Assembly: GCF_900188425.1 (NCBI RefSeq)
Contig: NZ_FZON01000005.1
Location: forward strand, 98,188-162,187
Direction: 5' to 3'
Length of the DNA: 64,000 nt
Source: Antarctobacter heliothermus
Lineage (GTDB): Bacteria; Pseudomonadota; Alphaproteobacteria; Rhodobacterales; Rhodobacteraceae
Positions 54,467-64,000 of the stretch are shown piece after piece. The notes beneath the pieces were generated by a model. It did not search any database. It was not told the DNA's origin and saw only the letters and a program-made list of their open reading frames with translations. How positions within the stretch are numbered: position 1 is the stretch's first letter; each line of letters begins with the position of its first letter. Made by a program: the position numbers and the translations under genes.

Positions 54467-55438
54467 ATGGGCGATAGCGAAGACTCGTCTAAGGCAGCGC
54501 AACGCGCGCTTGGATCGGGACAGATGAACGGACAAGGGCCAAGGCCAGGGTTCTGGCAAGGCATTATCGGACGGATGGGCGGAGCGCGGGCGCAGGGCAG
54601 AAATGCGACGCCACCAGCGACGCCGTCAGCGGCCAGACCCGTTCATGGTATGATCAACCTTCGCCGGATGCGGGTCGAGGACGTGGCCATTCCCAAGGCC
54701 GAGATCATCGCCGTCCCCAACACAATCTCCAAGGATGACCTCGTGTCGGTGTTCCGCGACAGCGGGCTGACCCGTCTGCCGGTCTACGACGGCACGCTGG
54801 ACACGCCGGTCGGCATGGCCCACCTCAAGGATTTCGCCTTGCAGCACGGGTTCAACGGCACTGGCGGGCGGTTCAACCTGAAACGCCTGCTGCGGCCGCT
54901 GCTGTTTGTGCCGCCGTCGATGCCGATCGGGGTGTTGCTGACCAAGATGCAGACAGAGCGGCGGCATATGGCGCTGGTGATTGATGAATACGGCGGCGTT
55001 GACGGGCTGGTGACGATCGAGGATCTGATCGAGCAGGTCATCGGTGAGATCGAGGATGAGCACGACACCGAAGAGGATCAGTACTGGACCCGCGAAAAGA
55101 GCGGTTGCTACCTGGTGCAGGCCAAGACGCCCCTGACCGACTTCGAAACCGAGCTGGGTCTGATGCTGACCGAACACGACACCATCGACGAGGAAGAAAT
55201 CGATACGCTGGGCGGGCTGGTGTTCATGCTGGCCGGTCGGGTGCCTGCGCGTGGCGAAGTGGTGCCGCATCCCGTGGGCCTCGATTTTGAGGTGGTGGAC
55301 GCCGATCCGCGCCGGATCAAGCGGTTGCGGGTGCGCCCCGCGGGTGCGGCGCGCGCCGAAAGCGCGACTGCTCCGGCAGCGGCCCCGGCCCCAACGCAAT
55401 CGCCTGCCCCGTCCAAGGTCGATGCTGGCCATGCCTGA
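54467..55438 (+). CDS. corC: CorC/HlyC-type CBS-domain transporter-associated protein
   Basis: A 323-residue cytoplasmic protein with two CBS domains (about residues 65-185; RMRVEDVAIPKAEIIAVPNT and LLTKMQTERRHMALVIDEYG) and a CorC_HlyC domain (about 200-290). It corresponds to YbeX/CorC, often linked to magnesium/cobalt efflux but also to ribosome maturation through the ybeZYX operon. The Ala/Pro-rich C-terminus is probably disordered. It overlaps the lnt start. Start ATG 54467 preferred over TTG 54464. Confidence 0.9.
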   Translation: MGDSEDSSKAAQRALGSGQMNGQGPRPGFWQGIIGRMGGARAQGRNATPPATPSAARPVHGMINLRRMRVEDVAIPKAEIIAVPNTISKDDLVSVFRDSGLTRLPVYDGTLDTPVGMAHLKDFALQHGFNGTGGRFNLKRLLRPLLFVPPSMPIGVLLTKMQTERRHMALVIDEYGGVDGLVTIEDLIEQVIGEIEDEHDTEEDQYWTREKSGCYLVQAKTPLTDFETELGLMLTEHDTIDEEEIDTLGGLVFMLAGRVPARGEVVPHPVGLDFEVVDADPRRIKRLRVRPAGAARAESATAPAAAPAPTQSPAPSKVDAGHA

Positions 55439-56984
55439 CAGCCGGGCGGCTGATCGCCTGTCCGCGACCCGGGGCCTGTTGCCGGGCTGGGCGCGTCTGC
55501 CGCTGGCGGTCGCTGTGGGGGTGATCATCGGTCTTGGGCAGCCCCCTTACGACCTGTGGTATCTTGCCTTTCCCGGCTATGTCGCGGCGATCTGGCTGTT
55601 TCTGGTATCCGCGCGCGGCACGCCGTCGGCGGGCACGGGCTGGGCTGTGGGTCTGGGCTATTTCGGCTTTTCCATGAGCTGGATCGTCGAGCCGTTTCTG
55701 GTGGATGCCGCCACAACCGGCTGGATGGCGCCTTTTGCGCTGATCGGGTTGGCCGGGGGGCTGGCGCTGTTCTGGGGCTTGGCCTTTTGGTTCGCGGGGC
55801 GGGCGCGGTATCCGGCGCTGACGCTTGTGCTGGCATGGAGCGCGGTGGAACTGGCGCGGGCCTATGTGTTCACCGGGTTTCCGTGGGCCTTGGTCCCGTA
55901 TTTCTGGCTGCCGGTGCCGGTGATCCAATGGGTATCGGTGATCGGGCCGCACGGTCTGACCGTGGCGACATTGGCGGCGGCGGCCTTGTTGGCTGTTGCG
56001 TTATGGCCCGGCGCGGCGCGGCGTCTGCGGACGGCCGGATTCGGTGTGGCGCTGGTCGCCTTCCTGTTCGGCGGCGGCATGATGCTGACACCGGGGGCGC
56101 AGGATCTGGACGGGCGTCCGATGGTGCGGCTGGTGCAGCCCAACGCGGCACAGCACGAAAAATGGGACCCGGACATGATCCCGGTCTTCATGGAGCGCAA
56201 GTTGCGCTACACCGCCATGGCGCCGGAGCCGGGCACGCCGTCCCCGGACCTCGTCGTCTGGCCAGAGACCAGCGTGCCGAACCTGTTGCATCGGGCGGGG
56301 CCGGTTCTGGACGAGATCACGCAGGCGGCGGGTGATGCGCAGGTGGTACTGGGCGTGCAGCGCGCCGATCAGGCCGGATACTACAATTCGATGTTGGTGG
56401 TCGCGCCGGAGGGCGGGGTCAACGCGTTGTATGACAAGCATCATCTTGTCCCTTTTGGCGAATACATGCCCGCTGCGGCGGTCTTTGCGCGGTGGAACAT
56501 CGCCGGGCTCGCCGCCCGCGCCGAGGGGGGCTATAGCGCCGGGCCGGGGCCGCAGGTTGTCGACCTTGGCGCGTTGGGATCAGCGCTGCCGCTGATCTGC
56601 TACGAAGCGGTCTTTCCGCAGGACCTCAATGGCGCGCTTTTGCGGCCCGACATGCTGATCCAGATCACCAATGATGCGTGGTTCGGGACGCGGGCCGGCC
56701 CCTATCAGCATTTGGCGCAGGCACGCATCCGCGCCATCGAACAGGGGCTGCCCATGTTGCGCAGCGCCAACACCGGCGTGTCGGCGGTGATCGACGGGGC
56801 GGGGCGGGTGCTGGACGCGCTGCCGTTGGGTGTCGCGGGCTATCTGGACGCGCCGCTGCCGCCGCCAATGCGGCAGACCCTGTATAGCCGAACGGGCGAC
56901 CTGCCTGCCGGTGCTGTGCTGCTTTTCGCCGGTGCGCTGCTCTGGGCGCGCGGGCGGCGCAATGGTCGCAGGGAATCCGATTGA
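55422..56984 (+). CDS. lnt: Apolipoprotein N-acyltransferase
   Basis: Lnt adds the third acyl chain to lipoproteins in the inner membrane. The 520-residue protein has about six N-terminal helices (e.g. LPLAVAVGVIIGLGQPPYDL) and a C-terminal nitrilase domain with the catalytic Glu in VVWPETSVP, the Lys in YDKHHLVPFGEY, and the Cys in LICYEAVFP. It starts inside the corC end (AAGG at suitable distance from ATG 55422; ATG 55431 alternative), so corC-lnt are coupled. This organism makes several lipoproteins, as seen in this window. Confidence 0.95.
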   Translation: MLAMPDSRAADRLSATRGLLPGWARLPLAVAVGVIIGLGQPPYDLWYLAFPGYVAAIWLFLVSARGTPSAGTGWAVGLGYFGFSMSWIVEPFLVDAATTGWMAPFALIGLAGGLALFWGLAFWFAGRARYPALTLVLAWSAVELARAYVFTGFPWALVPYFWLPVPVIQWVSVIGPHGLTVATLAAAALLAVALWPGAARRLRTAGFGVALVAFLFGGGMMLTPGAQDLDGRPMVRLVQPNAAQHEKWDPDMIPVFMERKLRYTAMAPEPGTPSPDLVVWPETSVPNLLHRAGPVLDEITQAAGDAQVVLGVQRADQAGYYNSMLVVAPEGGVNALYDKHHLVPFGEYMPAAAVFARWNIAGLAARAEGGYSAGPGPQVVDLGALGSALPLICYEAVFPQDLNGALLRPDMLIQITNDAWFGTRAGPYQHLAQARIRAIEQGLPMLRSANTGVSAVIDGAGRVLDALPLGVAGYLDAPLPPPMRQTLYSRTGDLPAGAVLLFAGALLWARGRRNGRRESD

Positions 56985-57029
56985 CGCCGCCAACCGCCAA
57001 GCGTAGGCGCATTCGGATAACAAACATCC

Positions 57030-57073
57030 CGTCACAACGGCTTCCTGACGTGACGGCGTCATCATTGGAGCAT
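57030..57073 (+). promoter_or_regulatory. SAM/SAH riboswitch in the metK leader
   Basis: CGTCACAACGGCTTCCTGAC begins the element; CGTCAC pairs with GTGACG (57050-57055), and the loop segment GGCTTCCTG can pair with the downstream ATTGGAGCA at 57065-57073, which contains the ribosome site of metK. This layout, and nearly this wording, is that of the SAM/SAH riboswitch known from Rhodobacterales metK leaders. Binding of SAM would hide the ribosome site and lower translation. Confidence 0.85.
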
Positions 57074-57078
57074 CCTTC

Positions 57079-58257
<1,179 letters not shown>

Positions 58258-58287
58258 GACCGGGGTCTCACCGCGAGACAGTGTTGG

Positions 58288-58320
58288 AAGGCGCTCCTGC
58301 CAAGGGGCGCCTTTTCTTTT
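58288..58320 (+). terminator. Rho-independent terminator after metK
   Basis: AAGGCGCTCC and GGGGCGCCTT form a 10-bp stem (one G-T pair) with a 6-base loop, followed by TTCTTTT. Confidence 0.85.
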
Positions 58321-58356
58321 GGGCGTTGTCCACGCGCTCGTTCGGGGTAATGGGCG

Positions 58357-58411
58357 CGCCGTCGGATTGTGGCGCGACGCAGAGCCGGCGTCACGCCACA
58401 ATCCGACGGCG
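58357..58411. repeat. Perfect 18-bp inverted repeat after metK
   Basis: CGCCGTCGGATTGTGGCG is repeated in inverse orientation at 58394-58411, with 19 bases between. It lies after the metK terminator and has no T-run. It might be a regulatory hairpin for trmB, a second transcription stop or a mobile-element trace. Confidence 0.7.
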
Positions 58412-58455
58412 GACATCTTGCAGGACGGCGCGGCGGGCGTTAAGCGCTAGCCGCC

Positions 58456-59169
58456 ATGACCACATCGAACAAGCATCCCGACGCCCCCTGGCGGAATTTC
58501 TACGGCCGCATCCGGGGCAAGACCCTGCGGCCCAAGCAGGAAGAGTACCTGCAAGAGGATCTCGACAAGCTGTCGCCCGGCGCGGTGGATTGGGACGTCA
58601 ATCCCGACCGGCTGCCGCTGGACCTGCGCGCGGTGTTCGGAGAAGCACCTGTCTGGTTGGAGATCGGGTTTGGTGGTGGCGAGCATCTGGTCCATCAGGC
58701 GGTGCAGAACCCCGGTGTCGGGCTGATCGGGGCGGAACCCTTTATCAACGTCGTTGCCATGCTGCTGGGCAAGATCCGGGATGCGGGGGTGCAGAACCTG
58801 CGGGTCTATCCGGGCGATGTGCGCAACCTGTTTGACGTGCTGCCGGATCAGTCGGTGTCCAAGGCGTTCCTGCTGTACCCAGATCCCTGGCCCAAGAAGA
58901 AACACCACCGCCGCCGGTTTGTGACGGCGGAACATCTGGAGCCGCTGCACCGGGTGCTGAAACCGGGGGCGGAGTTTCGCGTGGCGACGGATATCCCCGA
59001 TTATGTGCGCCAGACGCTGATCGAGGTGCCAAAGGCGGGGTTCGAGTGGCTGGCCGACGGTCCGTCAGACTGGCGCGAGCCTTGGGCTGACTGGCATTCC
59101 ACCCGCTACGAGCAAAAGGCGCTGCGCGAAGGCCGCGTCCCGCATTACCTGACGTTTCGGCGGACGTAA
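58456..59169 (+). CDS. trmB: tRNA (guanine-N7-)-methyltransferase
   Basis: TrmB methylates G46 of tRNA variable loops with SAM. The 237-residue protein has the family motifs LEIGFGGGEHLVHQA for SAM binding, LYPDPWPKKKHHRRRF, and YEQKALREGR near the C-terminus. The N-terminus NFYGRIRGKTLRPKQ is typical of alphaproteobacterial TrmB. It lies downstream of metK, separated by a terminator and the inverted repeat. Confidence 0.95.
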   Translation: MTTSNKHPDAPWRNFYGRIRGKTLRPKQEEYLQEDLDKLSPGAVDWDVNPDRLPLDLRAVFGEAPVWLEIGFGGGEHLVHQAVQNPGVGLIGAEPFINVVAMLLGKIRDAGVQNLRVYPGDVRNLFDVLPDQSVSKAFLLYPDPWPKKKHHRRRFVTAEHLEPLHRVLKPGAEFRVATDIPDYVRQTLIEVPKAGFEWLADGPSDWREPWADWHSTRYEQKALREGRVPHYLTFRRT

Positions 59170-59229
59170 GCGGGCAGGGGGCGTCATTCCAGAGGCATGC
59201 TTGCGGCATGACCCGTCTGTTGTTGTGAA

Positions 59230-59291
59230 GGGGGCGCTGCCCCCGTCTCCCGTTGGTCGACTCCCCCGGAATATTTTTGGCCAGAAGAAGC
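59230..59291. repeat. Rhodobacterales-type intergenic repeat
   Basis: A hairpin GGGGG-CGCTG-CCCCC is followed by CTCCCG, ACTCCCCCGGAATATTTTT and CAGAAGAAG. I recognise this combination from many intergenic regions of Roseobacter-group genomes. It may act as a terminator of trmB or be a mobile miniature element. Confidence 0.5.
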
Positions 59292-59375
59292 CGGGGACGC
59301 CGCGTGCAGGAGTGTGATGGACCTCTGCCCGGGCGCTTGGTATCAGGCGGCGAAGATTTTGCGAGGAGAGCGCTT

Positions 59376-60719
59376 ATGTCTGCCCACGGCACCCCGATCC
59401 CGATGACTGCCCGCGCTTCTGGCCCGCTGAAGGGGGAGGCGCATGTGCCGGGCGACAAGTCGATCTCGCACCGGTCGCTGATCCTTGGCGCGATGGCGGT
59501 GGGTGAGACGAAAGTGACCGGCTTGCTGGAGGGGCAGGACGTGCTGGACACCGGGCGGGCGATGCAGGCCTTTGGCGCCGAGATCGAGAAAATCGGCGAG
59601 ACCTGGCATGTCCACGGCGTGGGTGTTGGCGGCTTTGGCGAGCCGGGCAATGTGATCGACTGCGGCAATTCAGGCACCGGGGTGCGGTTGATCATGGGGG
59701 CGATGGCGACCTCGCCGATCACGGCGACCTTTACCGGCGATGCCAGCCTGAACAAGCGGCCGATGGCGCGGGTGACTGATCCGTTGGCGCTGTTCGGCGC
59801 ACGGTCCTATGGCCGGTCTGGCGGGCGGTTGCCCATGACCCTCGTGGGGGCGGCGGACCCTTTGCCGGTGCGCTACGCGGTGCCGGTGCCGTCGGCGCAG
59901 GTGAAATCCGCCGTGTTGCTGGCCGGGTTGAACGCGCCGGGGGAAACCGTGGTGATCGAACGAGAGGCCACGCGGGACCATTCGGAACGGATGCTGGCGG
60001 GGTTTGGGGCGGTGATTTCCACCGAGGTGACGGACGAGGGCCGCGTCATCACCCTGCAGGGGCGGCCAGAGTTGACACCGCAGACCATTGTCGTGCCGCG
60101 TGATCCGTCCTCGGCGGCGTTTCCGGTCTGTGCGGCGCTGATTGTCGAAGGGTCGGACGTGCTGGTGCCCAATATCGGGTTGAACCCGACGCGGGCGGGG
60201 TTGTTCTTTACCCTGCAGGAGATGGGCGCGGACCTGACGTTCGAGAACATGCGCGAAGAGGGAGGAGAACCGGTCGCCGATCTGCGCGCGCGCTTTTCCC
60301 CCGACCTCAAGGGGATCGAGGTCCCGGCAGAGCGTGCGGCCAGCATGATCGACGAATATCCCGTCCTGTCGGTGGTCGCGGCCTTTGCCGAGGGGCGCAC
60401 CCACATGCCGGGCGTCAAGGAGCTGCGGGTCAAGGAAAGCGACCGGATTGACGCCATGGCCACGGGCCTGCGCGCCGCTGGTGTCCATGTCGAAGAGGGC
60501 GAGGATTGGTGGACGGTTGAGGGGCGCGGTCATGGACAGGTTTCCGGCGGCGTCACTGTTGAAAGCCATCTGGATCACCGCATCGCCATGTCGTTCCTGG
60601 TGATGGGCATGGCTTCGACCAAGCCGATGACCGTGGATGATGGCGGGCCGATTGCGACCAGTTTTCCGATTTTCGAGGGGTTGATGGCCGCGCTTGGGGC
60701 CGAAGTGACGAGGGGATGA
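59376..60719 (+). CDS. aroA: 3-phosphoshikimate 1-carboxyvinyltransferase (EPSP synthase)
   Basis: AroA joins shikimate-3-phosphate with phosphoenolpyruvate, one step before chorismate synthase. The 447-residue protein has the PEP/substrate motifs [31 protein letters not shown], and [12 protein letters not shown] [14 protein letters not shown]. The start ATG 59376 follows GAGGAG; the upstream frame is open but outside the repeat-bearing region. The gene overlaps the following membrane protein by ATGA, with cmk next, which is a common aroA-cmk arrangement. Confidence 0.96.
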   Translation: MSAHGTPIPMTARASGPLKGEAHVPGDKSISHRSLILGAMAVGETKVTGLLEGQDVLDTGRAMQAFGAEIEKIGETWHVHGVGVGGFGEPGNVIDCGNSGTGVRLIMGAMATSPITATFTGDASLNKRPMARVTDPLALFGARSYGRSGGRLPMTLVGAADPLPVRYAVPVPSAQVKSAVLLAGLNAPGETVVIEREATRDHSERMLAGFGAVISTEVTDEGRVITLQGRPELTPQTIVVPRDPSSAAFPVCAALIVEGSDVLVPNIGLNPTRAGLFFTLQEMGADLTFENMREEGGEPVADLRARFSPDLKGIEVPAERAASMIDEYPVLSVVAAFAEGRTHMPGVKELRVKESDRIDAMATGLRAAGVHVEEGEDWWTVEGRGHGQVSGGVTVESHLDHRIAMSFLVMGMASTKPMTVDDGGPIATSFPIFEGLMAALGAEVTRG

Positions 60720-61225
60720 GCCGGGTCGCGTATCTGATCCTGACGGCGGCCACGCTGGCGGTCTATTTCGTCATGGTTCTGTGGACCTTGCCGACCATTG
60801 CGGCGGCGGCCGGTGGGGCGCTGCCTTTTGATCTGCGGCCATGGGGCTATTCGCCTGAGGAGGCCGCGGCGTTTCTGAGCGTGTTGTCCGACCCAGGTCG
60901 TTCTTTGTACTCCGATGTGCAATTGCGACTGGATACGGTCTATCCGCCCCTGCTGGCGATCTGGATCTGCGCGTCCGCCGCCCGGTTGTTTCCAAGGGGT
61001 GTGGTTTGGGCAATCGGTCTGGTGGCTGTGGGCGGCATGGCGGCGGATCTGGCCGAAAACGCCGCCGTGGCGCAATTGCTGGACGGTTTCGACGCGGATA
61101 CGGCCCGCCGCGCGGCGCGCTGGACCATGGTGAAATCGGCGGCCACGACACTGGCCCTGACGGCACTGTTGGCGGGGTTTGTCGCTTGGCTCTGGGGGGT
61201 GTGGCGGGCGCGTGGGGCGGGCTGA
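60716..61225 (+). CDS. Conserved membrane protein between aroA and cmk
   Basis: A 169-residue protein with about four membrane helices ([75 protein letters not shown]). It starts inside the aroA stop (ATGA) and so is coupled to it. I do not recognise a family; conserved Asp-Leu-Ala-Glu-Asn within a helix is a possible functional spot. Function unknown. Confidence 0.75.
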   Translation: MSRVAYLILTAATLAVYFVMVLWTLPTIAAAAGGALPFDLRPWGYSPEEAAAFLSVLSDPGRSLYSDVQLRLDTVYPPLLAIWICASAARLFPRGVVWAIGLVAVGGMAADLAENAAVAQLLDGFDADTARRAARWTMVKSAATTLALTALLAGFVAWLWGVWRARGAG

Positions 61226-61291
61226 ACAGGTCTTGTTCAGTGATTGTTGCCGTGGGGCGTCTGGGGTAGATCGGGGCAAAGGGAGAGTGAC

Positions 61292-61906
61292 ATGAGCTTT
61301 ACCATCGCCATCGACGGGCCAGCGGCCAGCGGCAAGGGCACCATCGCACGCCAATTGGCCGAGCGGTACGGGTATGCCCATCTGGACACCGGCCTGCTGT
61401 ACCGTGCGGTCGGGCGCAAGATGCTGGACGGGATCGACCCGGTCGAGGCGGCGCAGGCATTGGACGTGACCAGCCTTGACGCGCGTGAGTTGCGCGGACC
61501 GGAGGTGGCGCAGGCAGCGTCAAAGGTGGCGGCGCTGCCCGCCGTGCGTGCGGCGCTGGTAGATGTGCAGCGCGCCTTTTCGCGGCGCTCTGGCGGCGCG
61601 GTGCTGGACGGGCGCGACATCGGCACGGTGATCTGCCCCGAGGCCGAGGCCAAGCTGTTTGTCATCGCCAGCGCCGAAGTGCGGGCGGACCGGCGCTGGC
61701 GCGAACTGGTGGCATCCGGGCATGAGGTGACGCTGCAAGAGGTGCTGGCAGATGTGCTGGTGCGCGATGCGCGGGACATGAACCGGACCGACGCGCCGCT
61801 GAAACCGGCAGAGGACGCGACCACACTGGACACCTCGAAAATGGCGATCGAGGATGCGGTCGCCGAGGCGGTGGCAATTGTGGACGCCGCGCGCGCCCAC
61901 GGGTGA
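61292..61906 (+). CDS. cmk: Cytidylate kinase
   Basis: Cmk phosphorylates CMP and dCMP with ATP. The 204-residue protein has the P-loop [43 protein letters not shown] and the RD…[13 protein letters not shown] lid region. The ATG at 61292 follows GGGAGAG. It is the last gene of the aroA-cmk group; rpsA, its usual next neighbour, is not here. Confidence 0.96.
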   Translation: MSFTIAIDGPAASGKGTIARQLAERYGYAHLDTGLLYRAVGRKMLDGIDPVEAAQALDVTSLDARELRGPEVAQAASKVAALPAVRAALVDVQRAFSRRSGGAVLDGRDIGTVICPEAEAKLFVIASAEVRADRRWRELVASGHEVTLQEVLADVLVRDARDMNRTDAPLKPAEDATTLDTSKMAIEDAVAEAVAIVDAARAHG

Positions 61907-61989
61907 CGCGGCGCCTGTTCCAATCGGTCTCGGCGATGCGTGACTGGTGCGCGGGAGGTCCTGGGGCGGGCCCGTTTGCAATACGCGTC

Positions 61990-63015
61990 CTAGCGACGTT
62001 TCAGCGTGTCGCCATAGTCGATCTTGGGCGTCAGTTCGATAACGGGATCTGTTGGAGTGTCGGGGTTTTCGACCCGCGCGGCGATGATCTGCGCCGCTTT
62101 GCGGCCGATCTCTGTCCGGCAGGCATCCATCGTGGCCAGATTGCGGGGCAACCCGTCCAGCAGTTCCACCCCGTTGAACCCGGCGAGACCCACCTGTCCG
62201 GGGATGTCGATCCCCGCATCCAATAGGTGCATCAAACCGCCAGCGGCGATCATGTCGTTGGAATAATACAGGAAATCCAGTTCCGGTTCGCGTTCCAGCA
62301 TGGCGCGTGTCATCTCGCGCCCTTTGCGCAGCGCCGATCCGCCGGAATAGAACTCCTGATCGACGATCTCGATCCCGTCCTTGGCCAGCGCCTCTGTGAA
62401 TCCTTCGAACCGTTTGCGGGCGCGGTGATCCAGCGGCATCTTGGTGCCCATGAAACCGATGCGTTGATAGCCCTGTTTGAGGATCGCACGCGCCATTTCG
62501 CGCCCCGCGCGGCGGTGGCTGATGCCCACGGCGCAATCGATCGGTTTGCCGTCTGTATCCATGATCTCGACCACCGGGATGCCGGCAGCCTTGAGCATGG
62601 CATGCGCCGCCTCACTGTGTTCCAGACCGGCAATGATCACGCCCGACGGCCGCCAAGACAGCATTTCGTACAAAACGCGCTCTTCTTTTTCGGGCATGTA
62701 GTCGGTGACGCCGACAACCGGTTGCAAATCGGTCTCTTCGAGGACAGCGCTGATACCTGAGAGCACCTCGGGGAAGACCATGTTGCGCAAGCTGGGGATG
62801 ATGACGGCAACGAGGTTGACGCGCTGGCTGGCCAGCGCTCCGGCGATCTTGTTGGGCACATAGCCCAGCGTCTTGGCCGCCTCGAGCACCTTTTCGCGGG
62901 TTGCCTGGCTCACGTCGCTGCGGTTGCGCAGAACGCGGGACACAGTCATTTCCGAAACGCCGGACGCCTCGGAAACATCGCGAAGGGTGAGTGGGCGGTT
63001 ATCGTCTGCGGCCAA
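61990..63015 (-). CDS. LacI-family transcriptional regulator
   Basis: A 341-residue repressor. The N-terminal HTH reads TLRDVSEASGVSEMTVSRVL with the hinge PNKIAGALASQRVNLVAVIIP; the rest is a periplasmic-binding-protein-like effector domain (FPEVLSGISAVLEE, GVIIAGLEHSEAAH, FYYSNDMIAAGG-like). The pattern is close to gluconate-type (GntR of the LacI family) repressors, but no sugar gene is adjacent. The target is unknown. Confidence 0.92.
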   Translation of the reverse strand: MAADDNRPLTLRDVSEASGVSEMTVSRVLRNRSDVSQATREKVLEAAKTLGYVPNKIAGALASQRVNLVAVIIPSLRNMVFPEVLSGISAVLEETDLQPVVGVTDYMPEKEERVLYEMLSWRPSGVIIAGLEHSEAAHAMLKAAGIPVVEIMDTDGKPIDCAVGISHRRAGREMARAILKQGYQRIGFMGTKMPLDHRARKRFEGFTEALAKDGIEIVDQEFYSGGSALRKGREMTRAMLEREPELDFLYYSNDMIAAGGLMHLLDAGIDIPGQVGLAGFNGVELLDGLPRNLATMDACRTEIGRKAAQIIAARVENPDTPTDPVIELTPKIDYGDTLKRR

Positions 63016-63203
63016 GGGAATTTCCTTTTAGAGGGATGGCGGTACGTTACTGCAATCGAGGCGGCGTGCAAGGGGCGCTGGGCGGCGGCCCATCCAGAAC
63101 CGGCGTTGCAAGACAGACCGTTGTGGTGTCCCAGCGCGGACTTGGCCGTGGGGCCAATCCAAGGGTGACAGCGGCGCGTCGAGCGGGTATCCACCGATTG
63201 CAC

Positions 63204-63280
63204 GGCCCCGTGGCTCAACTGGATAGAGCAGCCCCCTCCTAAGGGGCAGGTTGCAGGTTCGAATCCTGCCGGGGTCGCCA
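63204..63280 (+). tRNA. tRNA-Arg, anticodon CCT
   Basis: The 77-base sequence folds with acceptor GGCCCCG and CGGGGTC, anticodon stem around CCCCT-CCT-AAGGGG giving CCT, TpsiC arm GCAGGTTCGAATCCTGC and encoded CCA at 63278-63280. Confidence 0.96.
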
Positions 63281-64000
63281 TCATCTTTTTTATCGTACTG
63301 CGTCTACTGTGTGGGGATGAGAACGTTTGTTTAGTCGGGCGATTTCAATGGTGCCGTATATGTTTTCCGTTGGGTCGTTGAAAGGAATTCCATGGCCCGG
63401 GGTAATGGATGCAGAAGTACACGCGTGCATCCGCGGACCAGATGTGGACTCGGGTCCGACATAAAAGTACCGCGCTGGAAATCCGTGACGCATTTGTAGC
63501 GACCGACGGCATTTGGGTCAGTGCGGGCCGCATCCTCGCCAAACTAGCAGGAGTCTTTGCAGCCCTTGCAGCACCAAATTGAGCTCGCAATTCGATATTG
63601 ACATGGAGGCGCTCAAGCGCGACCCCGGATGGCCACCCACCTTTGCCTTGTCCACTGGCCACAAGCTGGGCCCCGGGCAGCCATATACGGTCGCGCAACC
63701 GTAACTCCCTGGCAAGGCGCTGTTGCGTTTGCGTTGCCCTTTGGACGGGTGGATTCAGGGGCAGCCTCGGGTTGAGCGCCCGCTGCGACCAAGCCGGTGC
63801 GCCGCCTCTCTGTCTGCTGACGGCGAGGTCACCAGGCAAGACCTTGCCAAATGAACTCGCAATTGTCCGAAAGGATCCTGTGGGGCCAGGGTCACCGTTG
63901 TGCGATTGACCCCGGCTTATTCATCCAAATCAGGGGAAATAGCTGGCGTGCCCGCGAAAGCTTTGTAGAATCAAGCTGCTAGACAAAATCCGACAGCAGC
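63281..64000. other. Coding-poor end of window after tRNA-Arg
   Basis: No convincing gene is seen in these 720 bases. A minus-strand frame at 63290-63493 reads somewhat like protein (GPESTSGPRMHACTSAS, then ITPGHGIPFNDPTENIYGT) and other frames have protein-like pieces, but none is continuous, so this could be decayed coding sequence. The location next to a tRNA gene fits an accessory region that continues beyond the window. Confidence 0.4.

Noticed and set aside
63290..63493. Minus-strand 67-codon frame as gene
   Set aside because: Parts look protein-like, but there is no start context or family match, and similar pieces appear in other frames; treated as possible decayed sequence.

Overview
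The window is a chromosomal segment of a GC-rich alphaproteobacterium, most likely a marine member of the Rhodobacterales (Roseobacter group). The clues are a SAM/SAH-type riboswitch leader in front of metK, an Irr-type Fur regulator next to fabA, a PutA without its own DNA-binding domain beside a divergent Lrp-type regulator, an LdtR-like MarR protein, several DUF1194 proteins, a long RTX protein ending in a Hint domain, and an intergenic repeat that I remember from this group. Genes are closely packed, many with ATGA overlaps.

Layout. 1-6.4 kb: end of an EamA transporter, a chemotaxis receptor, aroC, a decayed IS5-family transposase, then GlcNAc kinase and nagA. 6.5-13.2 kb: a tiny GTG-start zinc-ribbon membrane protein, a lytic transglycosylase and the RTX/Hint protein. 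13.4-20.1 kb: an accessory block with a SARP-like regulator, a vanadium-haloperoxidase/PAP2-family protein with an intact active site, a subtilisin-like protease, and a second, degenerate haloperoxidase homologue cut by an in-frame TGA. 20.1-22.5 kb: a DUF1194 gene with a frameshifted signal peptide, cytochrome c, a lipoprotein with an HExxH-like motif and a small basic protein. 22.8-27.1 kb: an AT-richer HrgA-like gene coupled to parE, then folA and thyA.

27.3-31.6 kb: a TbpB-like lipoprotein with a Slam (DUF560) outer-membrane protein, gloA and two DUF1194 genes. 31.6-38.4 kb: ldtR-like, sdhE, an XRE regulator, aspartate aminotransferase, a YHS protein, two small exported proteins, an inositol monophosphatase, a GFA protein and a rhomboid protease. 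38.5-43.3 kb: putA, putR, a TPR protein and tRNA-Leu. 43.3-48.5 kb: irr, fabA, then fabB-fabI, with a 1.6 kb insertion between fabA and fabB holding a ParD antitoxin, a ParE toxin broken by a nonsense codon, and a uracil-DNA-glycosylase-like gene. 48.5-64 kb: mostly housekeeping (flavodoxin reductase, miaB, phoH, ybeY, corC, lnt, metK, trmB, aroA, cmk), an OmpA protein and a lipoprotein sharing a duplicated module, a LacI regulator, tRNA-Arg and a coding-poor end.

The best candidates for undescribed biology are the haloperoxidase/protease block at 13.4-20.1 kb, the Slam-lipoprotein pair at 27.3-29.7 kb, and the duplicated module at 51.8-52.7 kb. Several genes are visibly decaying: the IS5 transposase, parE toxin, the second haloperoxidase homologue and a DUF1194 signal peptide. 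All family names come from motif reading; no database search was run.
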